DNA from: an uncultured Flavobacteriaceae bacterium
GTDB taxonomy: Bacteria > Bacteroidota > Bacteroidia > Flavobacteriales > Flavobacteriaceae
DNA: 64,000 nt
Direction of reading: 5' to 3'
Assembly (NCBI GenBank): GCA_947500585.1
Contig: CANMSN010000004.1
Span: 1 to 64,000, forward strand
In this document: positions 7,245-16,582 of the stretch, one piece after another
Layout of the letters: each line of letters begins with the position of its first letter
Position numbering within the stretch: position 1 is the first letter of the stretch
The notes under the pieces: generated by a model
What the model was told of the DNA's origin: nothing
Databases searched by the model: none
What the model saw: the letters and a program-made list of their open reading frames with translations, nothing else
Translations under genes and position numbers: made by a program

Positions 7245-7733
7245 TTAGTTTAAAATTTGTTTGATTCGTTTATCGTTTGCTTTAACAGCTTTAAATAGTT
7301 TTATGTTTCCTTCTGCATCAACAACCATGTAGCGTGGTATCCAATCTAAATTTACAAATTCACCAAATGGCCCTTCCCATCCAGATTGCATATAGTAATT
7401 CTCGCCTACGACATTATACTTTTTAATACCTTTTTTCCAAGCTTCTTCGGTTCTATCTAATGACAAAAATATATACGTTGCATCTTTATATTCCTCCTGC
7501 AACGCCTTTACTTTTGGCATACCTTTAATACAATCGGCACACCAAGACGCCCAAATATCGATAACTAAAGTTTTGCCTTTGTGTGTTTCTAAAATATCTT
7601 TAAAAGCTACCGAGTTTCCATCTAATGTTATAAAAGTATCATTTAAAGCGTCTTCTGAAAAATGCGTGGGTGTTTCAGTATTACAACTAAATATGCTTAA
7701 TAGTAAAACTAATAAATAGGTCATTTTTTTCAT
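7245..7733 (-). CDS. TlpA-family thioredoxin-like lipoprotein
   Basis: A 162-residue periplasmic thiol-disulfide protein. The N-terminus is a lipoprotein signal with lipobox FSC and Cys17. The thioredoxin fold carries IDIWASWCADCIKG with the redox pair C65/C68, and a cis-Pro region around WIPRYMVV. The AlkC/TlpA-like part is compact with no long insertion. Neighbours are the OppB-like permease upstream and tpiA downstream. Since the DoxX-type protein two genes upstream also has a thioredoxin-like C-terminal part, a shared envelope redox task is plausible but not shown. Confidence 0.88.
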   Translation of the reverse strand: MKKMTYLLVLLLSIFSCNTETPTHFSEDALNDTFITLDGNSVAFKDILETHKGKTLVIDIWASWCADCIKGMPKVKALQEEYKDATYIFLSLDRTEEAWKKGIKKYNVVGENYYMQSGWEGPFGEFVNLDWIPRYMVVDAEGNIKLFKAVKANDKRIKQILN

Positions 7734-7781
7734 GTATTAATACATTCATAATTAGATTTCCGCCTTCGCGGAAATGAAAAA

Positions 7782-8858
7782 TTACTCTAGTTTGACTTTA
7801 GGATCTAACCAAACATAAATTATATCTACAAAAATATTGATAATTATAAACAATACCGCGATAATTAGTACTGAACCCATAATTACTGGTAAATCTAAAG
7901 TATTTAGCGCATTTACTATTTCTTTTCCGAGTCCGTTCCAGCCAAAAATATACTCAACAAAAACAGCACCTGCTAACATGGATGCAAACCAACCTGAAAT
8001 AGCTGTTACAACAGGGTTTAGAGCGTTCTTTACGGCATGCTTTTTTATAATTTGAAATTCGCTTAAGCCTTTTGCTCTTGCGGTTCTTATATAATCTTGA
8101 TTAAAAACTTCTAGTAAAGAATTTCGCATTAATTGAATAACTACCGCCAAAGGGCGAATACCTAAAACAACTGCTGGTAGTATTAAGTTTTTCCATTTTA
8201 TGTGCATGCCTTCTCCAAAGTCATCTAGTTCGTAAAGGCTTCCTGTCATTTCTAAATTGGTATATTGATGCAAAACATAGCCAAAGAACCAAGCAAATAA
8301 TATGGCACTAAAAAACGATGGCACACTCATACCAAACGTGCTGAATATTTGAATGGTTTTGTCTATCCAAGTATCTTTATAAAGCGCTGAAATAATGCCG
8401 AATATAATACCAATAATTATAGCTATAATTATCGCTGAAACTGCCAATACAAATGTATTAGGAAGTGTTTCTGCCAACACTTCACTTACCTTTTTACCTT
8501 GTTTTGTAAAGGATTCTCTTAAATATGGAACTTTTAAAACGGTAGTGGTATTACCAATTGAAAAAAGTGTTGTTGCATTATATTTTTTATCCGTTAAAAA
8601 TGTATAATCCTCTGAGCTTTTAGAATGAAAGGAAATTGGCGATAAATCATTTAAATAATATAAAAACTGAGTACCAATGGGCTTATCAAATCCATATTTT
8701 TGTTTTACTAAAGCTAATTGTTTACTGTCTTCATTTTGCCCCATCATCATTTGAGCAGGGTCTCCAGGAAGCACACTAAATAATAAGAATATAACCGTGA
8801 CTACTCCGAATAATGTGAGTATGGCGTAGGTAATTTTATTTAGTAAGTAGCTTATCAG
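7782..8858 (-). CDS. ABC transporter permease, OppB/DppB type, orphan
   Basis: About 358 residues: TM1 with an extracytoplasmic loop, then five helices and the BPD_transp_1 domain with the EAA-type loop IRTARAKGLSEFQIIKKHAVKNAL. The reading frame extends 28 codons upstream of an in-frame GTG at 8774 and completes the expected TM1 (TLFGVVTVIFLLF) before LPGDPAQ, but this stretch has no ATG, GTG or TTG; CTG at 8858, 1 bp after the upstream stop codon, is the best candidate start. No partner permease, ATPase or binding protein is encoded nearby. Family certain; start codon and partner unknown. Confidence 0.82.
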   Translation of the reverse strand: MISYLLNKITYAILTLFGVVTVIFLLFSVLPGDPAQMMMGQNEDSKQLALVKQKYGFDKPIGTQFLYYLNDLSPISFHSKSSEDYTFLTDKKYNATTLFSIGNTTTVLKVPYLRESFTKQGKKVSEVLAETLPNTFVLAVSAIIIAIIIGIIFGIISALYKDTWIDKTIQIFSTFGMSVPSFFSAILFAWFFGYVLHQYTNLEMTGSLYELDDFGEGMHIKWKNLILPAVVLGIRPLAVVIQLMRNSLLEVFNQDYIRTARAKGLSEFQIIKKHAVKNALNPVVTAISGWFASMLAGAVFVEYIFGWNGLGKEIVNALNTLDLPVIMGSVLIIAVLFIIINIFVDIIYVWLDPKVKLE

Positions 8859-8859
8859 A

Positions 8860-10179
8860 TTATTCGTTTTTTAATTCAATTACTACTAGTGCTTTATAAT
8901 TACTATTATTAACTTGGTTAATTGAATCTAACAGTTTTTTAGCCGATCCATCTTTTGATACTGAAACTGCTTTGATACTATTAGGATTTATATTATCTGC
9001 TTCTTCCTTTGAAGAAATTTTATTATCAATTAAATATAAAACAGATTCTTTTTCTGTAATAGGCTCAGGTCTACGCTCAACTTCGGGTAACTCTAAATCC
9101 TCAATATCATTCCAATGTACTTTTTGTTTTACTGTTCCGGCATCTAACTCTAATACTCCAGGGTTAGAACGCACAACCGTTTTGAGTGCTTTTTCATCAC
9201 ATAAATACCATTCAAAATCTATATTATAGGCTTCTTTTATGCGTTGTTTTGCTTCTTCGCCTGATGCTGTTAAACCAATAATTTTATAATTGTTTTTTCT
9301 AGCGTTCTCTTGTAAAGCTTTTAATTTTAAAGCACCGCCTTGTTCCATTTTTTCTAAACTGTAAGACACAACAACTATCAAATTTTCTTCACTTAAAAAC
9401 TGTTCTGTTAAATCTTCATCTTCAGTTTCAATCGAGAAGTCATAAATTGGTGGTTCATAGCCTTCTTTAATAACTTTAGTATCCACACTTACAAAATCAC
9501 CTTCCACCGACGGATATGAACCATTTGTTGTCAGTATCTTTTCTTCGCCATTCACATTAAATTTCCAATAATATTCAACAATGGGTTTGGGTGCATCTTC
9601 AGGAATTATCATGCCCTCTTTAATATTTGCGCCTATTTTGTACGCTCTAAAATCTTTAGAAGGTAAATGCATTAATACATGATAGCCAAACCATAAACTA
9701 CATATAAAACTTAAAAGAGCGATAATAGTTGTGGGCAACTTTCCAAATATTGCATTTATATGTTTAACTCCAAAAAATAAAATGAGAATGAAAAATAATA
9801 GGATAATATCTTTTGCAAAGCTTTCCCATGGCGTTAATTTTAAAGCATCACCGAAGCAGCCACAGTCTTTTACTTTATCAAAATACGCTGAATAGAACGT
9901 TAAAAATGTAAAAAACACAATCATTAACAATAAACTCCAAACTGTAAATTTAGGTTTATAACCAATGAGTAGAAATACGCCTAAAACGACTTCAAAAACG
10001 ACAACTAAAACAGAAATCATTAAAGCGTAAGGCTCTAAAAAAGGAATATTTAATACATCTGGACTAAAATATTCTTGAAGTTTATAAGAAAACCCAAGCG
10101 GATCATTCAATTTTATTAATCCTGAAATGATGAATAAAACTCCAACTAAAATTCTTGAGATACTTACTAAAATTTTCAT
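8860..10179 (-). CDS. BT_3928-type DoxX-like membrane protein with thioredoxin-like C-terminus
   Basis: A 439-residue protein. Residues 1-150 contain four hydrophobic helices of the DoxX/MauE type (RILVGVLFIISGLIKLNDP; DKVKDCGCFGDAL with two cysteines at the membrane face). A fifth membrane helix (about 150-170) is followed by a large soluble part; around 270-360 it shows a thioredoxin-like pattern (LIVVVSYSLEKM, NNYKIIGLTAS) without a CxxC. It lies 1 bp after DUF1599 and 1 bp before the permease frame, so the three are tightly coupled. MauE-like proteins help disulfide or cofactor maturation; the precise role here is unknown. Confidence 0.78.
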   Translation of the reverse strand: MKILVSISRILVGVLFIISGLIKLNDPLGFSYKLQEYFSPDVLNIPFLEPYALMISVLVVVFEVVLGVFLLIGYKPKFTVWSLLLMIVFFTFLTFYSAYFDKVKDCGCFGDALKLTPWESFAKDIILLFFILILFFGVKHINAIFGKLPTTIIALLSFICSLWFGYHVLMHLPSKDFRAYKIGANIKEGMIIPEDAPKPIVEYYWKFNVNGEEKILTTNGSYPSVEGDFVSVDTKVIKEGYEPPIYDFSIETEDEDLTEQFLSEENLIVVVSYSLEKMEQGGALKLKALQENARKNNYKIIGLTASGEEAKQRIKEAYNIDFEWYLCDEKALKTVVRSNPGVLELDAGTVKQKVHWNDIEDLELPEVERRPEPITEKESVLYLIDNKISSKEEADNINPNSIKAVSVSKDGSAKKLLDSINQVNNSNYKALVVIELKNE

Positions 10180-10180
10180 C

Positions 10181-10717
10181 TTAATTATTTAAATGAATTA
10201 ATGCAAAAACCGCATAATTAATCATGTCTTGATAATTGGCATCAATACCTTCGCTGACAATGGTTTTTCCTTTATTATCCTCAATTTGCTTAACCCGTAA
10301 TAATTTCTGTAAAATCAAATCGGTTAAACTACTCACACGCATATCGCGCCACGCTTCACCATAATCATGGTTTTTATCTTCCATTAATTGCTTGGTAATA
10401 GCTACATGTTTTTCATACAATTCGGTTGCTTCTTCAGTTGATAAATCAGGTTGTTCAACCACACCTTTTTCTAACTGAATTAAAGCCATTATAGAATAAT
10501 TTATTATACCAATAAACTCACTAACCTCGCCTTCATCAACCTTTCTTACGTCATTTTGTTGTAAACTCCTAATACGTTGCGCTTTTATAAAAATTTGGTC
10601 AGTAAGTGATGGTAAACGCAATATTCTCCATGCGCTACCGTAATCACTCATTTTTTTAATAAATAAACTTTTACAGGCATCTATTACGGCATCGTATTGT
10701 TTTGAAGTATCTTGCAT
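10181..10717 (-). CDS. DUF1599 (nucleotide-modification-associated domain 1) protein, two repeats
   Basis: A 178-residue soluble protein made of two copies of the same domain. Copy 1 (about 8-75) has SDYGSAWRILRLPSLTDQI; copy 2 (about 100-178) has HDYGEAWRDMRVSSLTDLI. The repeated DYGxAWR..R..SLTD line is the DUF1599/Nmad1 signature. In phages the domain is linked to modified bases; in Bacteroidota it is a conserved chromosomal gene of unknown role. It is divergent from folP across 104 bp and starts the minus-strand run toward clpS. Confidence 0.85.
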   Translation of the reverse strand: MQDTSKQYDAVIDACKSLFIKKMSDYGSAWRILRLPSLTDQIFIKAQRIRSLQQNDVRKVDEGEVSEFIGIINYSIMALIQLEKGVVEQPDLSTEEATELYEKHVAITKQLMEDKNHDYGEAWRDMRVSSLTDLILQKLLRVKQIEDNKGKTIVSEGIDANYQDMINYAVFALIHLNN

Positions 10718-10821
10718 AAATAAATTGAATTTTGCGTAAATTTCGCATAAATAATTAGAATGTTCAAGGTTTCTGGTTTAAAGTTTTAAACTATGTACCA
10801 ACACCTTACAAAACTTTATAA

Positions 10822-11652
10822 ATGACTATTAATTGTAAAGGACAACTCATCGATTTATCATCACCAAAAGTGATGGGGATTTTAAATATTACTCCCGATT
10901 CGTTTTATGATGGCGGTTTGTATAAAGACGATTCTGAAATTTTGAATCAAGTTGAAAACATACTCAATGAAGGCGCAACTTTTATTGATGTTGGCGCATA
11001 CAGTTCTAGACCAAATGCAGACCATGTAAGTGAAGATGAAGAACTAAAACGCATACTACCTATTGTGGATTTAGTTTTAAAAGAATTTCCAGAAACACTG
11101 CTTTCAATCGATACATTTAGAAGTACCGTTGCAAAACAATGTATTGAAGCTGGAGCTTGTATGATTAATGATATATCTGCAGGAAAATTAGATGCTAATA
11201 TGTTGCAAACCATAGCCAACTTGCATGTGCCTTATATTATGATGCATATGCGAGGTACTCCGCAAACCATGCGGCAACAAACTAATTATGACAATTTAGT
11301 GAAAGATGTTATTTATTATTTTTCTGAACGTATTTCTGCCGCAAGAAATTTAGGTATTACAGATTTAATTATTGATCCTGGGTTTGGTTTTGCAAAAACT
11401 TTAGAACAAAATTTTGAATTATTAAATAAACTTGAATTATTTAAAATGATAGAAAAACCATTATTAGTTGGTGTTTCTAGAAAATCTATGATATACAAGA
11501 CATTACAAACTACAGCTAAAAACGCTTTAAATGGAACTTCTGTTTTAAATACAGTTGCATTGCAAAAAAGAGCCTCAATTTTACGAGTTCATGATGTGAA
11601 AGAAGCCATGGAATGTGTTAAATTAGTTAAGAAGTTAGAAGTTAGAAGTTAG
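10822..11652 (+). CDS. folP: Dihydropteroate synthase
   Basis: A 276-residue TIM-barrel enzyme joining p-aminobenzoate to 6-hydroxymethyl-dihydropterin pyrophosphate. Blocks in order: VMGILNITPDSFYDGG (pterin/Mg), DVGAYSSRP, SIDTFRS, INDISAG, MHMRGTPQTM, IIDPGFGFAKT and LVGVSRKSMIY. The C-terminal end (KKLEVRS) is encoded by a GAAGTTA tandem repeat that runs through the stop codon. First of a plus-strand run with the lipoprotein and cdaA. Confidence 0.96.
   Translation: MTINCKGQLIDLSSPKVMGILNITPDSFYDGGLYKDDSEILNQVENILNEGATFIDVGAYSSRPNADHVSEDEELKRILPIVDLVLKEFPETLLSIDTFRSTVAKQCIEAGACMINDISAGKLDANMLQTIANLHVPYIMMHMRGTPQTMRQQTNYDNLVKDVIYYFSERISAARNLGITDLIIDPGFGFAKTLEQNFELLNKLELFKMIEKPLLVGVSRKSMIYKTLQTTAKNALNGTSVLNTVALQKRASILRVHDVKEAMECVKLVKKLEVRS
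11631..11651 (+). repeat. Tandem heptamer GAAGTTA x3
   Basis: Three exact GAAGTTA units plus a partial fourth cover the last codons and stop of folP and end a few bases before the next ATG (11658). Confidence 0.85.
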
Positions 11653-11657
11653 AAGCT

Positions 11658-12341
11658 ATGAAGTATATTTTACTGTTACTTGTTGCATTACTTTTATTGT
11701 CCTGCGGAAAAGAAAAAGTGGTTCTTTTACCTGAAATAAGTCATTCTGAAATCACAGAAATCAATGATGTATCAGCTGCTTATTTATTTTATGATGAAAC
11801 CCAAAAAGATAGTGTTGAACTTAACAGAAAAAACCTCATAAGCACAACCAATTGGTTGGTTAATGTTGATAAACGATTGACTTTAAAACAAGTTATTCCT
11901 CATATTAAATTTTTACAAGACAAAAAGAAAAATGCAGGACATAAAAACGAAAATGCTAAAAACTATTTTACTTGTAATGACACGAGTAGAGGAAATTTAG
12001 GGTTTGTTGAGTTTACCGATGTTGATTATCACCAAGAACCAGCAGGGGAATATTTTTCAAAAACCTCAAGCATTCTTAAAAACATAAGGTTTAGTATAAT
12101 AACATATTCATTGGAAAATATTGAAATTATGGGGTTCACTGATTATTTAATTTCTAAAAAAACAAATCTACCTGATTTAATTTTTCAACTTAAGAAGTTG
12201 ATTAATCCAGATATGAAAGTTGAAATTGTTTTAAATCTTAATGAGATTTTGAAATTTCAAGATTATATTTCACTTAAATCTAGTATCTCAAAATTAGATT
12301 TACAAAATGTTATCATCTCAAATCATGAATTCATTTTTTAA
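11658..12341 (+). CDS. Hypothetical lipoprotein between folP and cdaA
   Basis: A 227-residue protein with a lipoprotein signal (LLLLSCGKE, Cys16). No domain recognised. It begins 5 bp after folP and ends 39 bp before cdaA on the same strand. The mature part is mixed alpha/beta with a late block MGFTDYLISKKTNLPDL and PDMKVEIVLNLNEIL. Presumably faces the periplasm. Function unknown. Confidence 0.75.
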   Translation: MKYILLLLVALLLLSCGKEKVVLLPEISHSEITEINDVSAAYLFYDETQKDSVELNRKNLISTTNWLVNVDKRLTLKQVIPHIKFLQDKKKNAGHKNENAKNYFTCNDTSRGNLGFVEFTDVDYHQEPAGEYFSKTSSILKNIRFSIITYSLENIEIMGFTDYLISKKTNLPDLIFQLKKLINPDMKVEIVLNLNEILKFQDYISLKSSISKLDLQNVIISNHEFIF

Positions 12342-12380
12342 TTAACCCTATTTTACTAAATTTACAAAAACCCACTGCCT

Positions 12381-13166
12381 TTGGATATTTTTAAAGACCT
12401 TTTAAAATTTACTGTTGTAGATATTATAGATGTTATTTTGGTAGCACTTCTTCTATACTACGTTTATAAACTGGTAAAAGGTACTGTTGCTATTAATATT
12501 TTTATTGGCATCATCATTATTTATTTGGTCTGGAAACTCACAAGTTTTCTTGAAATGGAGCTCCTAACTGGTATTTTTGGAGGCTTTATGAAAGTAGGGA
12601 TCATAGCTTTAATAGTTGTTTTTCAACCAGAAATAAGGAAATTTTTACTTATGGTTGGATCGACTAACTTTAATAGACGGCGGAAATTTTTACAACAATT
12701 TAAATTTTTAAAAACAGAAACTAGTGATGAAACTAACGTTGATGCCATCATTTCTGCTTGCAGCAAAATGTCAATGTCCAAAACAGGTGCATTAATTGTT
12801 TTTGAGCGTAATAATAACCTTGATTTTTTATCGTCTTCTGGTGACGAAATGAACATAAAAGTTACGCAACCCATCATAGAAAGTATCTTTTTTAAAAACA
12901 GCCCCTTACACGATGGTGCTATTATTGTAAGTAATAATATTGTAAAAGCTACACGTGTTATTCTACCTGTTAATAATGAAAAAAGCATTCCGCAGCGTTT
13001 TGGTTTACGCCATAGAGCAGCCATTGGCATCAGTGAAAAAACTGATGCTTTAGCTTTAGTTGTGAGTGAAGAAACTGGAAGTATATCTTATTTTAAAGAT
13101 GGTGAGTTTGTAGTTTTTGAGGACACCAATCAACTCAATTTAATGATAAAAAAGGATTTAGCTTAA
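12381..13166 (+). CDS. cdaA: Diadenylate cyclase (c-di-AMP synthase)
   Basis: A 261-residue membrane-bound cyclase making c-di-AMP from two ATP. Three N-terminal membrane helices (about 10-85) are followed by the DisA_N catalytic domain with the two family motifs LHDGAIIV and RHRAAIG, and FQPEIRKFL at the domain entry. The best start is a TTG at 12381, giving MDIFKDLL, as no in-frame ATG precedes the first helix. No cdaR-like regulator or glmM is adjacent. Confidence 0.93.
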   Translation: MDIFKDLLKFTVVDIIDVILVALLLYYVYKLVKGTVAINIFIGIIIIYLVWKLTSFLEMELLTGIFGGFMKVGIIALIVVFQPEIRKFLLMVGSTNFNRRRKFLQQFKFLKTETSDETNVDAIISACSKMSMSKTGALIVFERNNNLDFLSSSGDEMNIKVTQPIIESIFFKNSPLHDGAIIVSNNIVKATRVILPVNNEKSIPQRFGLRHRAAIGISEKTDALALVVSEETGSISYFKDGEFVVFEDTNQLNLMIKKDLA

Positions 13167-13168
13167 CT

Positions 13169-13954
13169 ATGGAATGTATAAACTGTAATAACTCCCTCAG
13201 AACTGATTTTAGTTTTTGTCCAGACTGTGGTTCCAAAATTGTTAGAGATAGGTTGACTGTTAAAAGTCTAACATACGATTTTTTAGAACGCTATTTCAAT
13301 TTAGATAATACGTTTTTAAAAACGATTTGGCATATGATAATAAAGCCAGAGCAAGTTTGCAATGGTTACGTAAGCGGTTTACGAAAAAAGTACTTAAACC
13401 CTATAAGCATGTTGGCTATTTCAATAACCTTATCTGGATTTATTTTGTTTTTAATGAAAAAACTAGCTTGGGAAAATATTGATTTTTCTAAAATAAGTTA
13501 TGCTCAAACAAGCTCAGGAGGTGCGGGTACAGAGAAAATTATGGCATCAACCATGGAATATAGTTCTCTGTTATTTTTATTATATATTCCAATTTTAGCT
13601 TTTGCTAGTTATGTGTTTTTCAATAAGAAAAATCAGAATTTAGCTGAACATACCGTTACTGCTATATATGCCTTAACTAGTTTTAGTATTTTGTCTGCGG
13701 TATATGCTATTATAACACTACTTGTAAGTCCACAATTTTATATAGATACGGCACTTATTTATTCCCTTATTATGGTATTATTTTGTGTTTACGTAGCTTA
13801 CAAAAACTCCATGGATTCTTTAAAAAGTTTATTTTGGAGAGTCCCTTTATTTTTACTGTTTTTTTTTATTGGCTATATGGGCATTTCACTTGCAACTTTA
13901 GCGGTACTATTTATTACTGGCGAAATCTCAATACAAGATTTTGCTCCAAAATAA
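13169..13954 (+). CDS. DUF3667-family membrane protein with zinc ribbon
   Basis: A 261-residue protein. Residues 3-20 form a zinc ribbon with two CxxC pairs (C3/C6, C17/C20). Then comes the DUF3667 line TIWHMIIKPEQVCNGYVSG and RKKYLNPISMLAI, followed by about five membrane helices. It begins 2 bp after cdaA and is probably co-transcribed. It ends 5 bp from the convergent ABC exporter gene. Function unknown; membrane location is clear. Confidence 0.82.
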   Translation: MECINCNNSLRTDFSFCPDCGSKIVRDRLTVKSLTYDFLERYFNLDNTFLKTIWHMIIKPEQVCNGYVSGLRKKYLNPISMLAISITLSGFILFLMKKLAWENIDFSKISYAQTSSGGAGTEKIMASTMEYSSLLFLLYIPILAFASYVFFNKKNQNLAEHTVTAIYALTSFSILSAVYAIITLLVSPQFYIDTALIYSLIMVLFCVYVAYKNSMDSLKSLFWRVPLFLLFFFIGYMGISLATLAVLFITGEISIQDFAPK

Positions 13955-13959
13955 ATCAT

Positions 13960-15726
13960 TTAAGCTACTTCCTCCTGTAAAAACTGTACCTCATATAAAT
14001 TTCTGTAGTAACCGCCTTCTATTTTTAGAAGTTCATTGTGTGTCCCTTGTTCTACAATTTTACCTGCATCCATAACAATAATTTTATCAGCCTTTTTTAT
14101 CGTTGCCAAACGGTGCGCAATAACAATAGACGTTCTACCTTTTGTTATTTTATCGGTAGCATTTTGAATAAGTTGCTCTGAATAAGAATCTACCGAAGAC
14201 GTGGCTTCGTCTAATACTAAAATACTTGGGTTGGTAACATAAGCTCTTAAAAAAGAAATAAGTTGACGCTGACCAGAAGATAACATAGCACCACGCTCTT
14301 TTACATTGTAATGATAACCATTTGGTAAACTCATAATGAAATCATGAATACCTATATCTTTGGAAGCTTTAATAACTTCAGATTCTGTTATCTCGGGAGT
14401 ATTTAAGGTAATGTTACTTAAAATAGTATCTGCAAATAAAAATACATCTTGCAATACCACAGCAATCTGGGTTCGTAAAGAAGATAAGGTCACATCTTTT
14501 ATATGTATACCATCAACAGAAATGATGCCTTCCTTTATTTCATAAAACCGATTCAATAAATTTATAATAGTCGATTTTCCTGCACCAGTTGCACCAACTA
14601 TGGCAACAGTATCTCCTGCATTAACTTCAAATGAAATACCTTTTAAAACCTCTTCATCTTCAACATAACTAAAATGAACATTATCAAATTTTATGTTTCC
14701 TTTAAAATGTTCAGCAACATGAGTACCGGTATCATCTATTTGCGATGTGGTATCTATAACATTAAAAACTCTATTTGCAGCGACCATACCCATTTGAAGG
14801 GTGTTAAACTTATCAGCTATTTGTCGTAACGGTCTAAATAACATAGGTATAAACATGATGAAAGCAATCAAATCGCCTTCTGAAACCACGCCTTCTAAAA
14901 CCACATTTAAACCACCATACCATGCCACCAAACCAATACTTACTGAAGATACCAAATCTGCCAAAGGAAAAAAGATAGAGTTATACCAAACCGTTTTTAC
15001 CCATGCTTTTTTATGACGTTCGTTTATGGCTTTAAAATTTTTAAGTTCAATGGTTTCTCGCGTAAACAATTGTAATATTTTCATTCCTGTAATACGTTCT
15101 TGCACAAAAGAATTTAAGTTTGAAACTTCATTTCTAACCTCCTCAAAGGCACGTTTCATATACTTTTGAAAAATTCTTGTCGCATATAGTAAAAGAGGAA
15201 GCATTACTAATACAATTAAACCTAATCGCCAATTTATAAACATCATAACTCCAAAAACTACAAGCATGGTTAGTAAATCTCTAACAATCATGAACAAACC
15301 TTCACCAAAAATATCGGCAATTCGTTCCATATCCGTTACTGCTCTGGTAATTAAAACACCTACCGAGGAGTTATCATAATACTTCATTTTAAAACGTAAT
15401 AAGTGATTGAACAGTTTTACACGAACATCCATTACTAAATTCTGACCTAACCAAGCAGCATAATAAATAAATAATAACTGAAATACCGTTTGTAAAATTA
15501 AAACACCAAGCATTAAAAGGATATAAAATAAAAACCCTTCGGAAGCTTTAGTTGCTATACTTACATCTATAGCATTTTTGGTAATATAAGGCGTTGCAGC
15601 ACTAAAAATTGCTAACAAAATAACGAGTATATTTAACCCGAAAAACACACCCATATATGGTTTTATGTATTGAAAAAGACGTTTAAATAAGGTTACGTCA
15701 AATATGTTTTCTTTCTTTTTTGTCAT
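13960..15726 (-). CDS. ABC exporter, fused permease and ATPase (MsbA/MdlB type)
   Basis: A 588-residue half-transporter. Six membrane helices occupy about 20-310. The nucleotide-binding domain has Walker A (GATGAGKST), Q-loop, the signature LSSGQRQL, Walker B (ILVLDEATSS) and the switch His (IVIAHRL). It probably works as a homodimer exporting a lipid or drug-like substrate; sequence alone does not say which. Its ATG shares a base with the truA stop (TAATG), so translation is coupled. An ABC exporter next to truA is usual in Flavobacteriaceae. Confidence 0.92.
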   Translation of the reverse strand: MTKKKENIFDVTLFKRLFQYIKPYMGVFFGLNILVILLAIFSAATPYITKNAIDVSIATKASEGFLFYILLMLGVLILQTVFQLLFIYYAAWLGQNLVMDVRVKLFNHLLRFKMKYYDNSSVGVLITRAVTDMERIADIFGEGLFMIVRDLLTMLVVFGVMMFINWRLGLIVLVMLPLLLYATRIFQKYMKRAFEEVRNEVSNLNSFVQERITGMKILQLFTRETIELKNFKAINERHKKAWVKTVWYNSIFFPLADLVSSVSIGLVAWYGGLNVVLEGVVSEGDLIAFIMFIPMLFRPLRQIADKFNTLQMGMVAANRVFNVIDTTSQIDDTGTHVAEHFKGNIKFDNVHFSYVEDEEVLKGISFEVNAGDTVAIVGATGAGKSTIINLLNRFYEIKEGIISVDGIHIKDVTLSSLRTQIAVVLQDVFLFADTILSNITLNTPEITESEVIKASKDIGIHDFIMSLPNGYHYNVKERGAMLSSGQRQLISFLRAYVTNPSILVLDEATSSVDSYSEQLIQNATDKITKGRTSIVIAHRLATIKKADKIIVMDAGKIVEQGTHNELLKIEGGYYRNLYEVQFLQEEVA

Positions 15727-16469
15727 TATATTTTTATGTCCTTGGGATATTCAACTTCAATTAAATACAAAGCATGAGCTGGAACTGAAAACCCCGCTTC
15801 ACTCCTATTTTTAGATTGAATTATAGTATGTAAATCGTCAATATTTATTTTTCCTAAACCAATATTTATAAGCGTACCAACAATGGCTCTTACCATATTT
15901 CTTAAAAAGCGGTCTGCCTTAATAGTAAACTGTAGTTCGTCATTTACTAAAACCCAATCTGCTTTCATAATATCACAATTATACGTTTTTACATCGGTAT
16001 TACTTTTAGAAAAGCATTGAAAATCTTTATACTGAAATAAAACCTTAGTAGCCTGTTTCATTTTTTCAATATCTAATACTTGCTTTACATAAAACGTATT
16101 ATTGAATGCAAATGCATTTTTTTTAAAAGAAATTCTATATAAATACGTTCTGCTTAAAGCATTAAAACGAGCATGTGCTTCCTCTTTGACTTGAAAAACA
16201 GCATGAATAGCAATATCGCTTGGTAAAAATGAATTCAGTTTAAAAACTAAATGGCTTTCATCGAAATTAGATTTATAATCAAAATGGGCAAACATTTGTT
16301 TAGCATGTACACCAGTATCGGTTCGACCAGCCCCCATAATGGATATGTTCGCCTTCAATAAAGTGGATAATCCTTTTTCTATAACTTCTTGTACAGAAAT
16401 AGCGTTTGGTTGATTTTGCCAACCATGATATGCACTACCATTAAAAGAAAGTTCTATAAAATATCGCAA
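15726..16469 (-). CDS. truA: tRNA pseudouridine(38-40) synthase
   Basis: A 247-residue enzyme that modifies the tRNA anticodon arm. GAGRTDTGVHA contains the catalytic Asp51; ARFNALSRTYLYRI and FLRNMVRAIVGTL are further TruA blocks. The start is a TTG at 16469, 27 bp after a TATATTTG element. It overlaps the ABC exporter start by one base. Confidence 0.95.
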   Translation of the reverse strand: MRYFIELSFNGSAYHGWQNQPNAISVQEVIEKGLSTLLKANISIMGAGRTDTGVHAKQMFAHFDYKSNFDESHLVFKLNSFLPSDIAIHAVFQVKEEAHARFNALSRTYLYRISFKKNAFAFNNTFYVKQVLDIEKMKQATKVLFQYKDFQCFSKSNTDVKTYNCDIMKADWVLVNDELQFTIKADRFLRNMVRAIVGTLINIGLGKINIDDLHTIIQSKNRSEAGFSVPAHALYLIEVEYPKDIKI

Positions 16470-16496
16470 TTAGTTTTTATACTTTTGTTTAAACAA

Positions 16497-16504
16497 CAAA
16501 TATA
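16497..16504 (-). promoter_or_regulatory. -7 promoter element for truA
   Basis: The minus strand reads TATATTTG (TAnnTTTG), 27 bp upstream of the TTG start of truA. It would drive the truA and ABC exporter pair. Confidence 0.6.
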
Positions 16505-16582
16505 GAGAGATTTGAGCTTCCTGAGAAGTTCCTAATCTTAATTAAATATTAAAAGGTAACTTTTGAAAATGTTCAACGAATT

